A DNA stretch of 64,000 bases from JBBQWT01 sp038210375 (lineage in GTDB: Bacteria > Acidobacteriota > Terriglobia > Terriglobales > Acidobacteriaceae): positions 124,001 to 188,000 of the forward strand of contig JBBQWT010000002.1 in the NCBI GenBank assembly GCA_038210375.1. Reading direction: 5' to 3'. The notes below the pieces were generated by a model. It was given only the letters and a program-made list of their open reading frames with translations. It had not been told where the DNA came from and ran no database searches. The stretch's first letter is position 1; each line of letters opens with the position of its first letter. The translations under genes and the position numbers were made by a program. This document shows, one piece after another, positions 34,248 through 42,056 of this stretch.

Positions 34248-35150
34248 ATGGCAGACGTCGAAACCAGCGCACCCCGGCCGACACTGGCCTGCGAAATTAC
34301 CCCGGAGCGAGTCATCTCGGCGCGCGCATCCCGCGCTGCCTCCGCCAGCGGAGTCGACGCTTATTCATCGCGCAATCTCGCGGCGGGCACGATCGCACCT
34401 TCGCTGGCGCCGCATAACGTGCTCGACGGCGATGCCCTGCGCCGAGCCATCTCAGAATCTCTGGGCGAGGTCGCGGGTGGCGCGCGCGATGTGATCGCGA
34501 TCCTGCCCGATGCGGCGGTGCGCGTGGTGCTGCTGGAGGTTGAGTCACTGCCCGACAAGCCCGAGGATGCCCTGGGATTCGTTCGTTTTCGCCTCCGCAA
34601 GTCGCTGCCCTTTGACGTGGATGCCGCCGCCGTCTCCTACCACGCTCGCCAGGCCGGGGACACCTTCCACCTGGTGGCCGCGGTCACTCCTCTGGCCGTG
34701 CTTGAGGAATATGAGAGCGCCTTTCGCGATACCGGCTACAACCCCGGGTTGGTGCAGCCCTCAATGCTCGCCGCCCTTGGCCTGGTCGATGCGTCGTCCG
34801 CCGCCATGATCGTCAAAGTTGATGCCGCTCACGCCACTGTGGCCATCGTCGATGCCGGGCAGCTTCGTCTCTTTCGCCAGCTCGACATCGTTCTAACGCC
34901 CAGCGAAAAAGGTTTGGACCTGGCCGCCAATGTGCGCCCGTCACTCGTGTTTTTTGAGGACACCTACAAATCCACGATCAATCGAATATTTTTTACCGGC
35001 GCCGTCCCCCTGGCGGAGGTGCGGGATGCGCTTGAGGAACAAACCGGAATCCGTCCGCAGGAGCTGGTCGCCATGCAAACCGGAGAAAATCAATCTTCCA
35101 ACGCCGTTTCCAAGTCGTGGCTGAGCGGCGTTTTGGGGGCGCTGGCCTAA
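34248..35150 (+). CDS. pilM: Type IV pilus assembly protein PilM-like
   Basis: Actin-fold cytoplasmic protein that binds the N-terminus of PilN and couples the cytoplasmic ATPase to the periplasmic alignment complex. The 300 residues keep the pattern RDVIAILPDAAVRVVLLEVESLPDKPEDALGFVRFRLRKSLPFD. A second subdomain shows LLAAL-type helices, MIVKVDAAHATVAIVDAGQLRLFRQ and RIFFTGAVPLAEVRDALEEQTGI. These match the PilM/GspL-like arrangement, although the protein is shorter than typical PilM (about 350). Similarity is moderate, so the name rests partly on the operon order. Confidence 0.85.
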   Translation: MADVETSAPRPTLACEITPERVISARASRAASASGVDAYSSRNLAAGTIAPSLAPHNVLDGDALRRAISESLGEVAGGARDVIAILPDAAVRVVLLEVESLPDKPEDALGFVRFRLRKSLPFDVDAAAVSYHARQAGDTFHLVAAVTPLAVLEEYESAFRDTGYNPGLVQPSMLAALGLVDASSAAMIVKVDAAHATVAIVDAGQLRLFRQLDIVLTPSEKGLDLAANVRPSLVFFEDTYKSTINRIFFTGAVPLAEVRDALEEQTGIRPQELVAMQTGENQSSNAVSKSWLSGVLGALA

Positions 35151-35153
35151 GAC

Positions 35154-35732
35154 ATGCGTTTTGACATCAATCTCGCGACCCAGCCTTATGAGGATGCGCG
35201 GCAGTTCTATATTCGCTGGGGCAGCGCCCTGGCGGCCACCGCGGTGCTCACCCTGGTGTTGTTGTCGCTGCTCTATTCCAACTGGCGCAGCTCGCGCGAC
35301 ATCGAGGCCCGGATTACCGATTTGCATCGCCGCATCAATGTGGTGGATTACGAGCGCTCCACCAACGAGGCCATCCTGAACCGCGCGGCCAACCTCGCCA
35401 CCCGCAACCGGTCCGCGTTTCTGAATGCGTTGATCGTGGAGAAATCGTTTTCGTGGACCGAGGCCCTTGCAGACCTCGAAGAGATGGTGCCGCCGGGCGC
35501 GCATGTGCTGGCGATCTCGCCGAGACTGGGCGAAGACAACCAATTGACCGTCGAAATCAATGCGGAGAGCCAGTCGCGCGATAACCTGCTGTTGCTGGCC
35601 CGGCGGCTGGAAAACTCCGCCCACTTTCGCCGACCCGTGATTCGCACCGAAAATAACAGCCGGACCCCTGAAGGCCTGACCACGGTGAAATTTGTGATCG
35701 ACGCGCTGTATGCGCCGGGGGGTTCGCGCTGA
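35154..35732 (+). CDS. pilN: Type IV pilus assembly protein PilN-like
   Basis: Bitopic inner-membrane alignment protein. The N-terminus MRFDINLATQPYEDARQF contains the conserved INLxxxPY-type PilM-binding motif. One membrane helix spans about residues 24-43, followed by a coiled coil and a ferredoxin-like periplasmic domain (FSWTEALADLEEMVPPGAHVLAISPRL). It starts three bases after pilM and its stop overlaps the pilO start by one base (TGATG). The INLATQPY motif makes the assignment good. Confidence 0.88.
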   Translation: MRFDINLATQPYEDARQFYIRWGSALAATAVLTLVLLSLLYSNWRSSRDIEARITDLHRRINVVDYERSTNEAILNRAANLATRNRSAFLNALIVEKSFSWTEALADLEEMVPPGAHVLAISPRLGEDNQLTVEINAESQSRDNLLLLARRLENSAHFRRPVIRTENNSRTPEGLTTVKFVIDALYAPGGSR

Positions 35733-36271
35733 TGGCAAATCTGACCACTACCCGCCGCCGCTTCAAGCTTGCCATCGCCGCCCTTCTGTTGCTTGACCTG
35801 GTGGTGGCAGCATATTTGGTTTCCCCATCTGGCCGCTCCCATGCCTTGCGCGAAGATGAATACAGCCGCTTGCAAAACGAGCTCCAACTAAAAACTAAGC
35901 AGTTGGAACCCCTGCGCGGCATCGACAAGAAACTGGCGCAAGCCAAGTTGGACATCGACGCTTTCTACGGGCAGCGGCTGCCTCGCGAAACTTCCGCGAT
36001 CTCAGCCACCCTGGGACGCCTCGCCACACGCAACTCGGTGCAGGTATCCAATGTGAAATATGATTATGAGACTGGAGAATTGCCCGAGCTGCGGCAGGTG
36101 CGAATCGACGCCAAGCTTACCGGGAACTATCCCCAGATGGCGAGGTTCATCAATTCGCTGGAACGCTCCGAGCTTTTCTTTTTGTTGGATGGCGTCTCTC
36201 TCGTCGAAGAGCAGGGCGGCAAAGTGAGCCTGCAGTTAAAGCTCGAAACCTACATGCGTGAAACTTCATGA
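35732..36271 (+). CDS. pilO: Type IV pilus assembly protein PilO-like
   Basis: Bitopic partner of PilN in the inner-membrane alignment complex. A membrane helix (about 12-30) is followed by a coiled coil (SRLQNELQLKTKQLEPLRGIDKKLAQAK) and a ferredoxin-like domain with LTGNYPQMARFINSLERSELFFLLDGVSLVEEQGGKVSLQLKLETY, the usual PilO C-terminal pattern. The gene overlaps pilN by one base and the next gene by four (ATGA), indicating translational coupling across the three. Confidence 0.87.
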   Translation: MANLTTTRRRFKLAIAALLLLDLVVAAYLVSPSGRSHALREDEYSRLQNELQLKTKQLEPLRGIDKKLAQAKLDIDAFYGQRLPRETSAISATLGRLATRNSVQVSNVKYDYETGELPELRQVRIDAKLTGNYPQMARFINSLERSELFFLLDGVSLVEEQGGKVSLQLKLETYMRETS

Positions 36272-36858
36272 GAATCGGCAGCGAGGACCGGGGCAAGGTT
36301 TGGACGATGGTGGGCGTGCTCTCTGTCGCCCTGATCGCCATGATCTGGAATTTTTCCGGGAGTGACACGGTGCGGGTGGCGGCGCCAGGAAGCGCAGCTG
36401 TAGATTCGACCGGCGCGCCCATTTTAAAGGTCCCGCGGCACAGCCGGCTCAAACCCAAAGCCACGCTTGACCCCACGGTGCAGCTTGCCATGCTGGAAAG
36501 AAGCGAGAATGAGGAATACCGCGGCCGCGGCCGCGATATTTTCGCGCCCCCGCCGCCGCCCGGCCAGTTGATTCCAAAACCCATAAAGAATCCCCTGCTT
36601 CCCAAGCCGCAGCCCCCGCCTTATGTGCCGCCGCCCGATCCCGGACCGCCGCCGATCAATCTGAAGTTTTACGGGTTCGCCAGCAAATCCGGCCAGCCCA
36701 AGAAAATCTTTCTCTCCGCCGGGGACGATATTTTCATCGGCGCCGAAGGCGACATCATCAACCGGCGCTACAAGATCCTGCATATCGGCACGACGTCGGT
36801 CGATGTGGAAGATGTGCTCACCAACAACAAGCAGAACCTACCCCTGATCCAGAGCTGA
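36268..36858 (+). CDS. PilP/GspC-like periplasmic protein with Pro-rich linker
   Basis: 196 residues. A short N-terminal membrane anchor (about 11-28) is followed by a long Pro-rich linker (DIFAPPPPPGQLIPKP, PQPPPYVPPPDPGPPPINLKF). A compact beta domain follows (KIFLSAGDDIFIGAEGDIINRRYKILHIGTTSVDVEDVL), resembling the HR domain of GspC/PilP, which contacts the secretin. The family match is weak by eye, but length, topology and position after pilO all fit PilP. The secretin it would contact (PilQ) is not encoded next to it. Confidence 0.72.
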   Translation: MRIGSEDRGKVWTMVGVLSVALIAMIWNFSGSDTVRVAAPGSAAVDSTGAPILKVPRHSRLKPKATLDPTVQLAMLERSENEEYRGRGRDIFAPPPPPGQLIPKPIKNPLLPKPQPPPYVPPPDPGPPPINLKFYGFASKSGQPKKIFLSAGDDIFIGAEGDIINRRYKILHIGTTSVDVEDVLTNNKQNLPLIQS

Positions 36859-36865
36859 TGCGGCA

Positions 36866-37696
36866 ATGTTTCTCCTGAAGCCATTCCGGGCCCGAAATCA
36901 TGGCGCAAGAAACCAGCGAGGCTACATCTTGCTGGCGGTGATGTTGACGGCGACCCTGATGCTGATTGCGCTCTCCGCCGAAACCCAGCGGCTCGGCCAG
37001 CAGATTCGAAGGGAGCGCGAAGTAGAATTGATTCATCGCGGCCAACAGTATGTCCGCGCCATTAAGCTCTATTACAAGAAGTTCGGCGGATACCCCACAA
37101 GCATCGGGCAGCTTGAAAAAGTCAACAACCTCCGCTTCCTGCGGCAACGCTATAAAGACCCGATGACCGGCGAAGATGACTGGCGGCTGATTCACGTAGG
37201 CGAGGCCAGGCCGGTAAAGATCAGAGGATTCGGCGGCGCCGCCGGTGGCGTTTCTCCGGGCGGAACTACCGGCGGAATCGCCCGGGGCAGCGCAACCGGG
37301 CTGGGGAGCACGGGCGTTGGGCTTGGCGCCGGTAGTGGTGGCCCAGGCAGCAACGTTCCTGGCTCGCCAGGCTTCGGCGGCGCCGCGGGCGGACCCGGGT
37401 CTGACACCAGCCAGCCCGTGGATGCCTCCACAATTTCGAAACCGGCCGGCGGGGGAAGGACCTTCGGCGGCGGCCCCATAGTGGGCATCGCCAGCAGCAG
37501 CAAAAAAGAATCAATCAAGGAACTGAACCAGAAAACCCACTACAACGAGTGGGAGTTCGTGTACGACCCCAAGACCGATATCAACGGCGGAGTCGGCAGC
37601 CCCATCAGTCCGGGCGCCGGAATAGGAATCCCAGGGGCCAACCCAACCGCACCCGGATCCGGAGTTCTACCCCCAGGAATCACTCCGCCGCGCTGA
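36866..37696 (+). CDS. Atypical pseudopilin with a Gly-rich C-terminal region
   Basis: 276 residues. The N-terminus ARNQRG then YILLAVMLTATLMLIALSAE resembles a prepilin leader and helix, but position +5 is Ala instead of Glu. The next part (RREREVELIHRGQQYVRAIKLYYKKFGGYPTSIGQLEKVNNLRFLRQRYKDPMTG) follows the GspG pseudopilin pattern closely. From about residue 118 to 205 there is a low-complexity Gly/Ser/Ala/Pro segment, then a short segment (YNEWEFVYDPKTDI) and a Pro/Gly tail. The Glu5 loss and the long Gly-rich extension suggest a minor or tip subunit. It ends the operon, seven bases after the previous gene. Confidence 0.83.
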   Translation: MFLLKPFRARNHGARNQRGYILLAVMLTATLMLIALSAETQRLGQQIRREREVELIHRGQQYVRAIKLYYKKFGGYPTSIGQLEKVNNLRFLRQRYKDPMTGEDDWRLIHVGEARPVKIRGFGGAAGGVSPGGTTGGIARGSATGLGSTGVGLGAGSGGPGSNVPGSPGFGGAAGGPGSDTSQPVDASTISKPAGGGRTFGGGPIVGIASSSKKESIKELNQKTHYNEWEFVYDPKTDINGGVGSPISPGAGIGIPGANPTAPGSGVLPPGITPPR

Positions 37697-37780
37697 ATCG
37701 CATTTTATTTTGCTATTCGTACTTTGCTCTTCGTAAGTCGAAGAGCAAACACCTGCTCTCGTAGAAATCCCGCTTATTAG

Positions 37781-37830
37781 TTGTCATTCTGACGCCCCCC
37801 GGCTTCACCGGGGTGAGGAAGAACCCTACT
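37781..37830 (+). repeat. Dispersed intergenic inverted-repeat element, copy E
   Basis: TTGTCATTCTGACGCCCCCC then GGCTTCACCGGGGTGAGGAA and GAACCCTACT; the most complete copy. It is paired with inverted copy F. Confidence 0.82.
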
Positions 37831-38000
37831 CGGCCACGAACGTCTCCCTACGATGGTTATTCCTACCCGCAACGCCGCTAGTTCCAGCCCGCGATCGTGA
37901 CTCTGTTACCCGTAATTGCACGAGTCAAAACCACGTAAAAGTGATCGGCAACATCGTGCGGATAAACCATCGCAAGGGGAAGATTTGTTGAACTGTAGAG

Positions 38001-38042
38001 GTTCTTCCTCACCCCCGATGAAGCCGGGGGATCGTCAGGATG
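38001..38042 (-). repeat. Dispersed intergenic inverted-repeat element, copy F (inverted)
   Basis: On the minus strand it reads TCATCCTGACGATCCCCCGG then CTTCATCGGGGGTGAGGAAG and AAC, the reverse orientation of copy E. Confidence 0.82.
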
Positions 38043-38114
38043 AAAACTGATATTTTAGATTTTCTTCGGAGGCGAAAGTTCGTCTGGCGTTAAACCAACT
38101 CATGTCCCACCAAC

Positions 38115-38142
38115 AAAAAAGGCCCCGCTCTTAGGCGGGGCC
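38115..38142 (-). terminator. Rho-independent terminator of the Fe-S carrier gene
   Basis: On the minus strand the stem GGCCCCGC / GCGGGGCC with a six-base loop is followed by six T. It starts 17 bp beyond the stop codon at 38159. Confidence 0.9.
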
Positions 38143-38158
38143 TTTCACGAAAATCGGG

Positions 38159-38557
38159 TTACACGCTGAAGGAAGATCCACAGCCACAGGTGCTTTTCAC
38201 CTGGGGATTGTCAAACTTGAACCCCGCTGCTTCCAGGGTCTCGACGTAATCCACGTTGCAGCCGTTCAGGTACATCGCCGACGTTCCATCGACGAAGACC
38301 TTCAGGCCGTCGAAGGTATACACCTTGTCCATCATGCCCGCTTCGTTCTCGAACGACATGTTGTAGGAAAAGCCGGAACATCCGCCGCCTACCACGCCCA
38401 CTCGCAAGCCCGCGGGAACCGGTTCCTGTTGCGACATGATCTCTTTCACCTTGGTGATGGCGTTCGGCGTCAGGTTGATGGGATACGCCTTGGGAGTAGC
38501 CACAGGCTGCGGCGTTTCGGTTACATTGGTAGGTTCCGTAGTAGCGACGGTGGCCAT
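38159..38557 (-). CDS. A-type iron-sulfur cluster carrier (HesB/IscA/ErpA family)
   Basis: Small cytoplasmic protein that receives Fe-S clusters and hands them to apo-enzymes. The 132 residues have a 25-residue Thr/Pro-rich extension, then the A-type domain (NLTPNAITKVKEIMSQQ). The three ligand cysteines are in VVGGGCSGFSYNMSF and in the C-terminal STCGCGSSFSV. The VDYVETLEAAGFKFDNPQ segment matches the family. It is a single gene with its own terminator. I cannot distinguish ErpA from IscA by eye, so no symbol is given. Confidence 0.95.
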   Translation of the reverse strand: MATVATTEPTNVTETPQPVATPKAYPINLTPNAITKVKEIMSQQEPVPAGLRVGVVGGGCSGFSYNMSFENEAGMMDKVYTFDGLKVFVDGTSAMYLNGCNVDYVETLEAAGFKFDNPQVKSTCGCGSSFSV

Positions 38558-38710
38558 AATAGTTCTCCCGGAAATCGAATTTACTGATCGCTCTTAAAAG
38601 TATAACAAAAACCTTCCTGAGCGGTTCACAGAATTAGATGCCTCTCGCCGCTCGAAGGTCGCAGGAACCCACGCGATCGCGCCAAAGACTAAACTAATGT
38701 TCCGGCCAAT

Positions 38711-39649
38711 ATGAGTAAGACTGAACGAGATCCCCTGTTCTTCCCTCCCGCGAAGTATCCCGATGAGGGCGACGAACCAGAGGAATATTCCGCCGAAATC
38801 GATCCCCCGGCGCAGCAGAAAGGCCTGCGGCTGGTCAGCGTCGTCGCCCTGCTTCTGCTGGCATTTATCCTCATCGGATTGCGGCCGGCATGGCTCCATC
38901 CGAACTGGAACCGTTCGCGGGACAATTCGACGCCGGCACTCAACGATCAATTCGCCACCATGCCGCCGCAGCGGCAGGCGGAGAGCCTGCTGCACTCCGC
39001 CCTGAGCGGCGACCCCGGCGCTCCCGGCGAAATTGGCCAGCGCGCGCAAGCCTGGCAAGGGAATATCTACGCCAGTCCCGCGCTGCTGGCCGAGGCCGGC
39101 GTCGCGCTGCGCTCAAATGATCTCAATATCCGCAAGGCGGCGGTGGAAGTCGAACTAGCCGCCTACAACCTGCCTAGAACCGAAGCTGCGGTACAGGGAT
39201 TGATCACCCGCGCCGAATCGGACCCCAAAGCGCGAGCCAATACCCTGGGAATGATCGCCCTCATCGGCAGCCGCGGCATCGCCGTCGATCGTAGCAGTGA
39301 ATTTCTTTTATCGTGCCTGCACGATACCCAGATCGAAATCCGCTTGCGCGCCGGGGATGCTCTCGCGCTTCTGGCCGCCGAAGACACCGTACCCGCTCTG
39401 CTGGAATCGCTGCACAACGACGCAGCCATGGAGGTAAGAAAACGCGCCGCCGATGACCTCGCCCACGGCGGCCTTCTCGACCAGCAGCAGCGCATGAGCG
39501 CGGTCCCCGCACTGTTGCAATACTCCACTGATTCGACACTCGATGCCCCTACGCGCGCCCTCGTGTTCCAGACCCTGCGCGAGATCACGTCGCAAAGTCT
39601 TCCCGACGACGCTTCCACCTGGCAGCGTTGGAACGACACCAGAAAATAA
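38711..39649 (+). CDS. Membrane-anchored HEAT-repeat-like protein
   Basis: 312 residues. An acidic cytoplasmic N-terminus (about 1-36) precedes one membrane helix (about 40-58, LVSVVALLLLAFILIGL). The rest, probably periplasmic, consists of helical repeats of HEAT type: NDLNIRKAAVEVELAAYNLP, IEIRLRAGDALALLAAEDTV and MEVRKRAADDLAHGGLL. Such repeats scaffold protein complexes; the partner is unknown. It is convergent with the channel gene at 39670, and the two share an inverted repeat across their ends. Confidence 0.8.
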   Translation: MSKTERDPLFFPPAKYPDEGDEPEEYSAEIDPPAQQKGLRLVSVVALLLLAFILIGLRPAWLHPNWNRSRDNSTPALNDQFATMPPQRQAESLLHSALSGDPGAPGEIGQRAQAWQGNIYASPALLAEAGVALRSNDLNIRKAAVEVELAAYNLPRTEAAVQGLITRAESDPKARANTLGMIALIGSRGIAVDRSSEFLLSCLHDTQIEIRLRAGDALALLAAEDTVPALLESLHNDAAMEVRKRAADDLAHGGLLDQQQRMSAVPALLQYSTDSTLDAPTRALVFQTLREITSQSLPDDASTWQRWNDTRK

Positions 39650-39675
39650 GCAACGAGCCTGCAAACTGCTTATTT
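39644..39675. terminator. Probable bidirectional terminator between convergent genes
   Basis: Nine-base perfect arms AAATAAGCA and TGCTTATTT with a 14-base interval, flanked by A-rich sequence on the left and T-rich sequence on the right. It covers the stop codons of the HEAT-repeat gene and the TMEM175-like gene. Confidence 0.55.
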
Positions 39676-40428
39676 ATTTTCGCGGCGGGAACTCTTCTTC
39701 GCCGCCGGCGCAGGCACATGGGAGGCCATCCCAAGCTCGATCAGCTCGGTGTGCTGGTCCAAATGCTCGTCCGTAGGACTGGGAAAGAGGTAGAACAATA
39801 CCGATCCAAAGAAGACCAGGATGCTCAGTCGTGGACTGAAATACGACAGGCACACCGCTCCCACCGCCACCGCCGGCAGCACCAGTATTTTTATGTGCAC
39901 CAGCCGCACCAGCTTGCTGGACATCTGCGGGTTCACCAGGCGCCGCCGGTGGGTGCAGTAGAACCACAGCAATGACAGGCACCCGCCGGTCAACAGCAGG
40001 CTGGCCGCGTAGAGAACAATGATGATCTGCTGGTCCCCATACTCGCCCAGCAGCGCGGCCGGGAACGGCAAGAAGGCAGCCAGCATCAGAAAAAAGTTAT
40101 TAATCCACAGCAAGCCGCGATCGCTCTTTACAATCACCTTGCAAAGACTATGGTGCGCCACCCAGTACACACCCACCACCAGAAAACTCAGCACGTAGCT
40201 GAGGACATGCGGCCATAGCTGCATCAACTGTCCGGGTAGCTGGCGGGCCACCTGGTCTCGTGGAATCTGCGGCAAGCGAATGCTCAGGATCAACAGGGTC
40301 ACGATGATGGCAAAGACGCCGTCACTGAACGCCTCCATGCGGGAGGTGCTCATAAGTTCGGTGGAGGTATGCGGGTACGTCATAGGGGCTGCGTCCGTGG
40401 CCGAGCGGTTGTTTCGCCGCCGGTCCAC
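39670..40428 (-). CDS. TMEM175/DUF1211 family potassium channel
   Basis: Bacterial TMEM175-type K+ channel subunit with six membrane helices in one domain, expected to form a tetramer. The hallmark motif RMEAFSDGVFAIIVTLLILSI lies at about residues 30-50. The loop LWPHVLSYVLSFLVVGVYWVAHHSLCKVI and the GLLWINNFFLMLAAFLPFP segment are conserved. A GTG start at 40428 has AGGAT seven bases upstream; in-frame ATGs at 40383 and 40353 lack a ribosome site. It is transcribed divergently from the DUF6328 gene. Confidence 0.92.
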   Translation of the reverse strand: MDRRRNNRSATDAAPMTYPHTSTELMSTSRMEAFSDGVFAIIVTLLILSIRLPQIPRDQVARQLPGQLMQLWPHVLSYVLSFLVVGVYWVAHHSLCKVIVKSDRGLLWINNFFLMLAAFLPFPAALLGEYGDQQIIIVLYAASLLLTGGCLSLLWFYCTHRRRLVNPQMSSKLVRLVHIKILVLPAVAVGAVCLSYFSPRLSILVFFGSVLFYLFPSPTDEHLDQHTELIELGMASHVPAPAAKKSSRRENK

Positions 40429-40484
40429 GCATACATCCTAAATGCAAGGCGGTGAATCTGAGGCAAAGGCGCGCCCCAAACGCC

Positions 40485-41420
40485 ATGGCTACGCTCGACG
40501 ACAAATTCGAAATCGCAATCGGCGAGACTCGCCTGCTGATCCTGGGAGTGCAGGTCCTGATGGGACTCGGCTATCGCTCGATCCTCGAACCTGGATTTGC
40601 CGAGCTGCCGCGATTTTCGCAGTACCTCAAATTAACCGATCTATTTCTCCTGCTGGCTTGCTCGGCCATGCTTTTCTCCCCCGTCCCTTTCCATCGCTTG
40701 GTTTACCAGGGAAACACGCGAAAGGAAGTTCTCGATTGTGTCAGCCGGATGACCGAGGCCGGCCTTATGCCTCTGGCGCTGTCACTGGGCGCCGAGCTCT
40801 ACGTCAGCGGGTACGGGATATTGAATCGCGGCACCGCCATATTTACCGGGCTGCTCGCATCCGTAGCGGCTTTGACCATGTGGTATTTCTGGGAATACAT
40901 GCAGACCGCCAGACGAAAAGTTACCAGCAGAAGCGCCGCGCGCGAGGAGGCCAGGGACGACATGAAACCCACCAGCATTAACGACAAGGTAAAACATGTT
41001 CTTCTGGAAGAGCGCATGGTGCTGCCCGGCGTGCAGGCGCTGCTGGGCTTCCAACTGGCAGTGGTGCTGATGGAAGGGTTCAAGCATCTGCCGCGGCCTT
41101 CGCAATACATTCACCTGGCCAGCCTGTGGCTGATCACCGCCAGTGTCATCCTGCTGGTCGCTCCCGCGGCCTATCACCGCATCGTGGAACATGGCGAATG
41201 CACCGAGAGTTTTGAAGCTTTGGCGGGGCGCATCATGCTGCTGGCCATGGCGCCGCTGGCGCTGGGCATGTGCGGAGATCTCTACGTAGTCGCCGCCAAG
41301 GCCACGTCTTCACCGGTGGCGGCAATCGCATCCGGCTTAATGCTCGCGTTTTTTGCCGGCCTCTGGTTTGGCTTTCCCCTTTACCAGCGCGCGCGAAAAA
41401 ACCGCCGCCAATCATCATGA
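40485..41420 (+). CDS. DUF6328-like membrane protein with internal duplication
   Basis: 311 residues composed of two homologous halves joined by a basic cytoplasmic linker (about 130-165). Half 1 has LLILGVQVLMGLGYRSILEPG, FSQYLKLTDLFLLLACSAML and VPFHRLVYQGN. Half 2 has MVLPGVQALLGFQLAVVLMEG, PSQYIHLASLWLITASVILL and AAYHRIVEHGE. Each half has about four membrane helices. DUF6328 proteins, as I recall them, carry a single unit of about 150 residues, so this is a tandem fusion. A GTG at 40452 is an alternative start. Function unknown; it is a neighbour of a K+ channel and a DUF4126 protein. Its stop overlaps that of the convergent DUF4126 gene. Confidence 0.82.
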   Translation: MATLDDKFEIAIGETRLLILGVQVLMGLGYRSILEPGFAELPRFSQYLKLTDLFLLLACSAMLFSPVPFHRLVYQGNTRKEVLDCVSRMTEAGLMPLALSLGAELYVSGYGILNRGTAIFTGLLASVAALTMWYFWEYMQTARRKVTSRSAAREEARDDMKPTSINDKVKHVLLEERMVLPGVQALLGFQLAVVLMEGFKHLPRPSQYIHLASLWLITASVILLVAPAAYHRIVEHGECTESFEALAGRIMLLAMAPLALGMCGDLYVVAAKATSSPVAAIASGLMLAFFAGLWFGFPLYQRARKNRRQSS

Positions 41421-42035
41421 GAGCCGGGGAGAAAATCCTGCCTTGAACTGCCTTCCAGTTTCGTGGAACAACTTCACCAGGGAGGCCACCACCAACTTCA
41501 TCAGCAGAAAAATGATGATGATGCCGGCCACCGTAATACCCGCGGACCAGTAAGGATGCTGGCTGGCAAACCAGGTGAGAAACACCGCCAGCGTATCCTC
41601 TCCCAGGCTGAGAGCGATATTTGAGACCGGCTCCGGCGATGCCGTCACCGCCGCTCGCGCCGCGGTCTTTCCTCCATGGGCGATCAAGGCGATCGCTCCC
41701 CCGGCCACGCCGCTGAGCAATTGCATCTGGGGCGACAAATGCGACGTCGCGCCATAGGCCAGGGCTGCCGCCACCGGCACCCGTACGAAAGTGTGCATGG
41801 CATTCCAAAAAAGATCGAACATGGGGATCTTGTCGGCGAAAAACTCGATGGCGAACATCACCCCGCAGATGGCGATTACCCACCAACTGGTCACCAGGTG
41901 CAGCGAATCGGGCAGCACCAGCATGTTATACCGGCCCAGCAAGCCCATCGTGCCTACCGTCGCATATACGTTCAACCCGGCGGCAAAACTGGTGGTTAAG
42001 ATCAGAGCGGTTAATTCGGGACCGTGAAACTCCAT
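41415..42035 (-). CDS. DUF4126 family membrane protein
   Basis: 206-residue integral membrane protein with about five or six helices. The stretch ALILTTSFAAGLNVYATVGTMGLLGR and the later VMFAIEFFADKIPMFDLFWNAMHTFVRVPVAAALAYG are typical for DUF4126. A central GGAIALIAHGGKTAARAAV segment follows, also part of the domain. Function unknown. Its stop codon shares the palindrome TCATGA (41415-41420) with the stop of the convergent DUF6328 gene. It is preceded by an M20 peptidase gene in divergent-looking spacing but on the same strand. Confidence 0.87.
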   Translation of the reverse strand: MEFHGPELTALILTTSFAAGLNVYATVGTMGLLGRYNMLVLPDSLHLVTSWWVIAICGVMFAIEFFADKIPMFDLFWNAMHTFVRVPVAAALAYGATSHLSPQMQLLSGVAGGAIALIAHGGKTAARAAVTASPEPVSNIALSLGEDTLAVFLTWFASQHPYWSAGITVAGIIIIFLLMKLVVASLVKLFHETGRQFKAGFSPRLS

Positions 42036-42056
42036 TGATCAACTCCGTTTCGGCTG

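Larger units (their letters stand above)
37697..38158. other. Gene-free gap with an inverted pair of dispersed repeats
   Basis: 462 bp without a credible gene. It holds repeat copies E and F in opposite orientation, separated by about 170 bp, and ends in the terminator of the Fe-S carrier gene on the minus strand. Confidence 0.65.
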
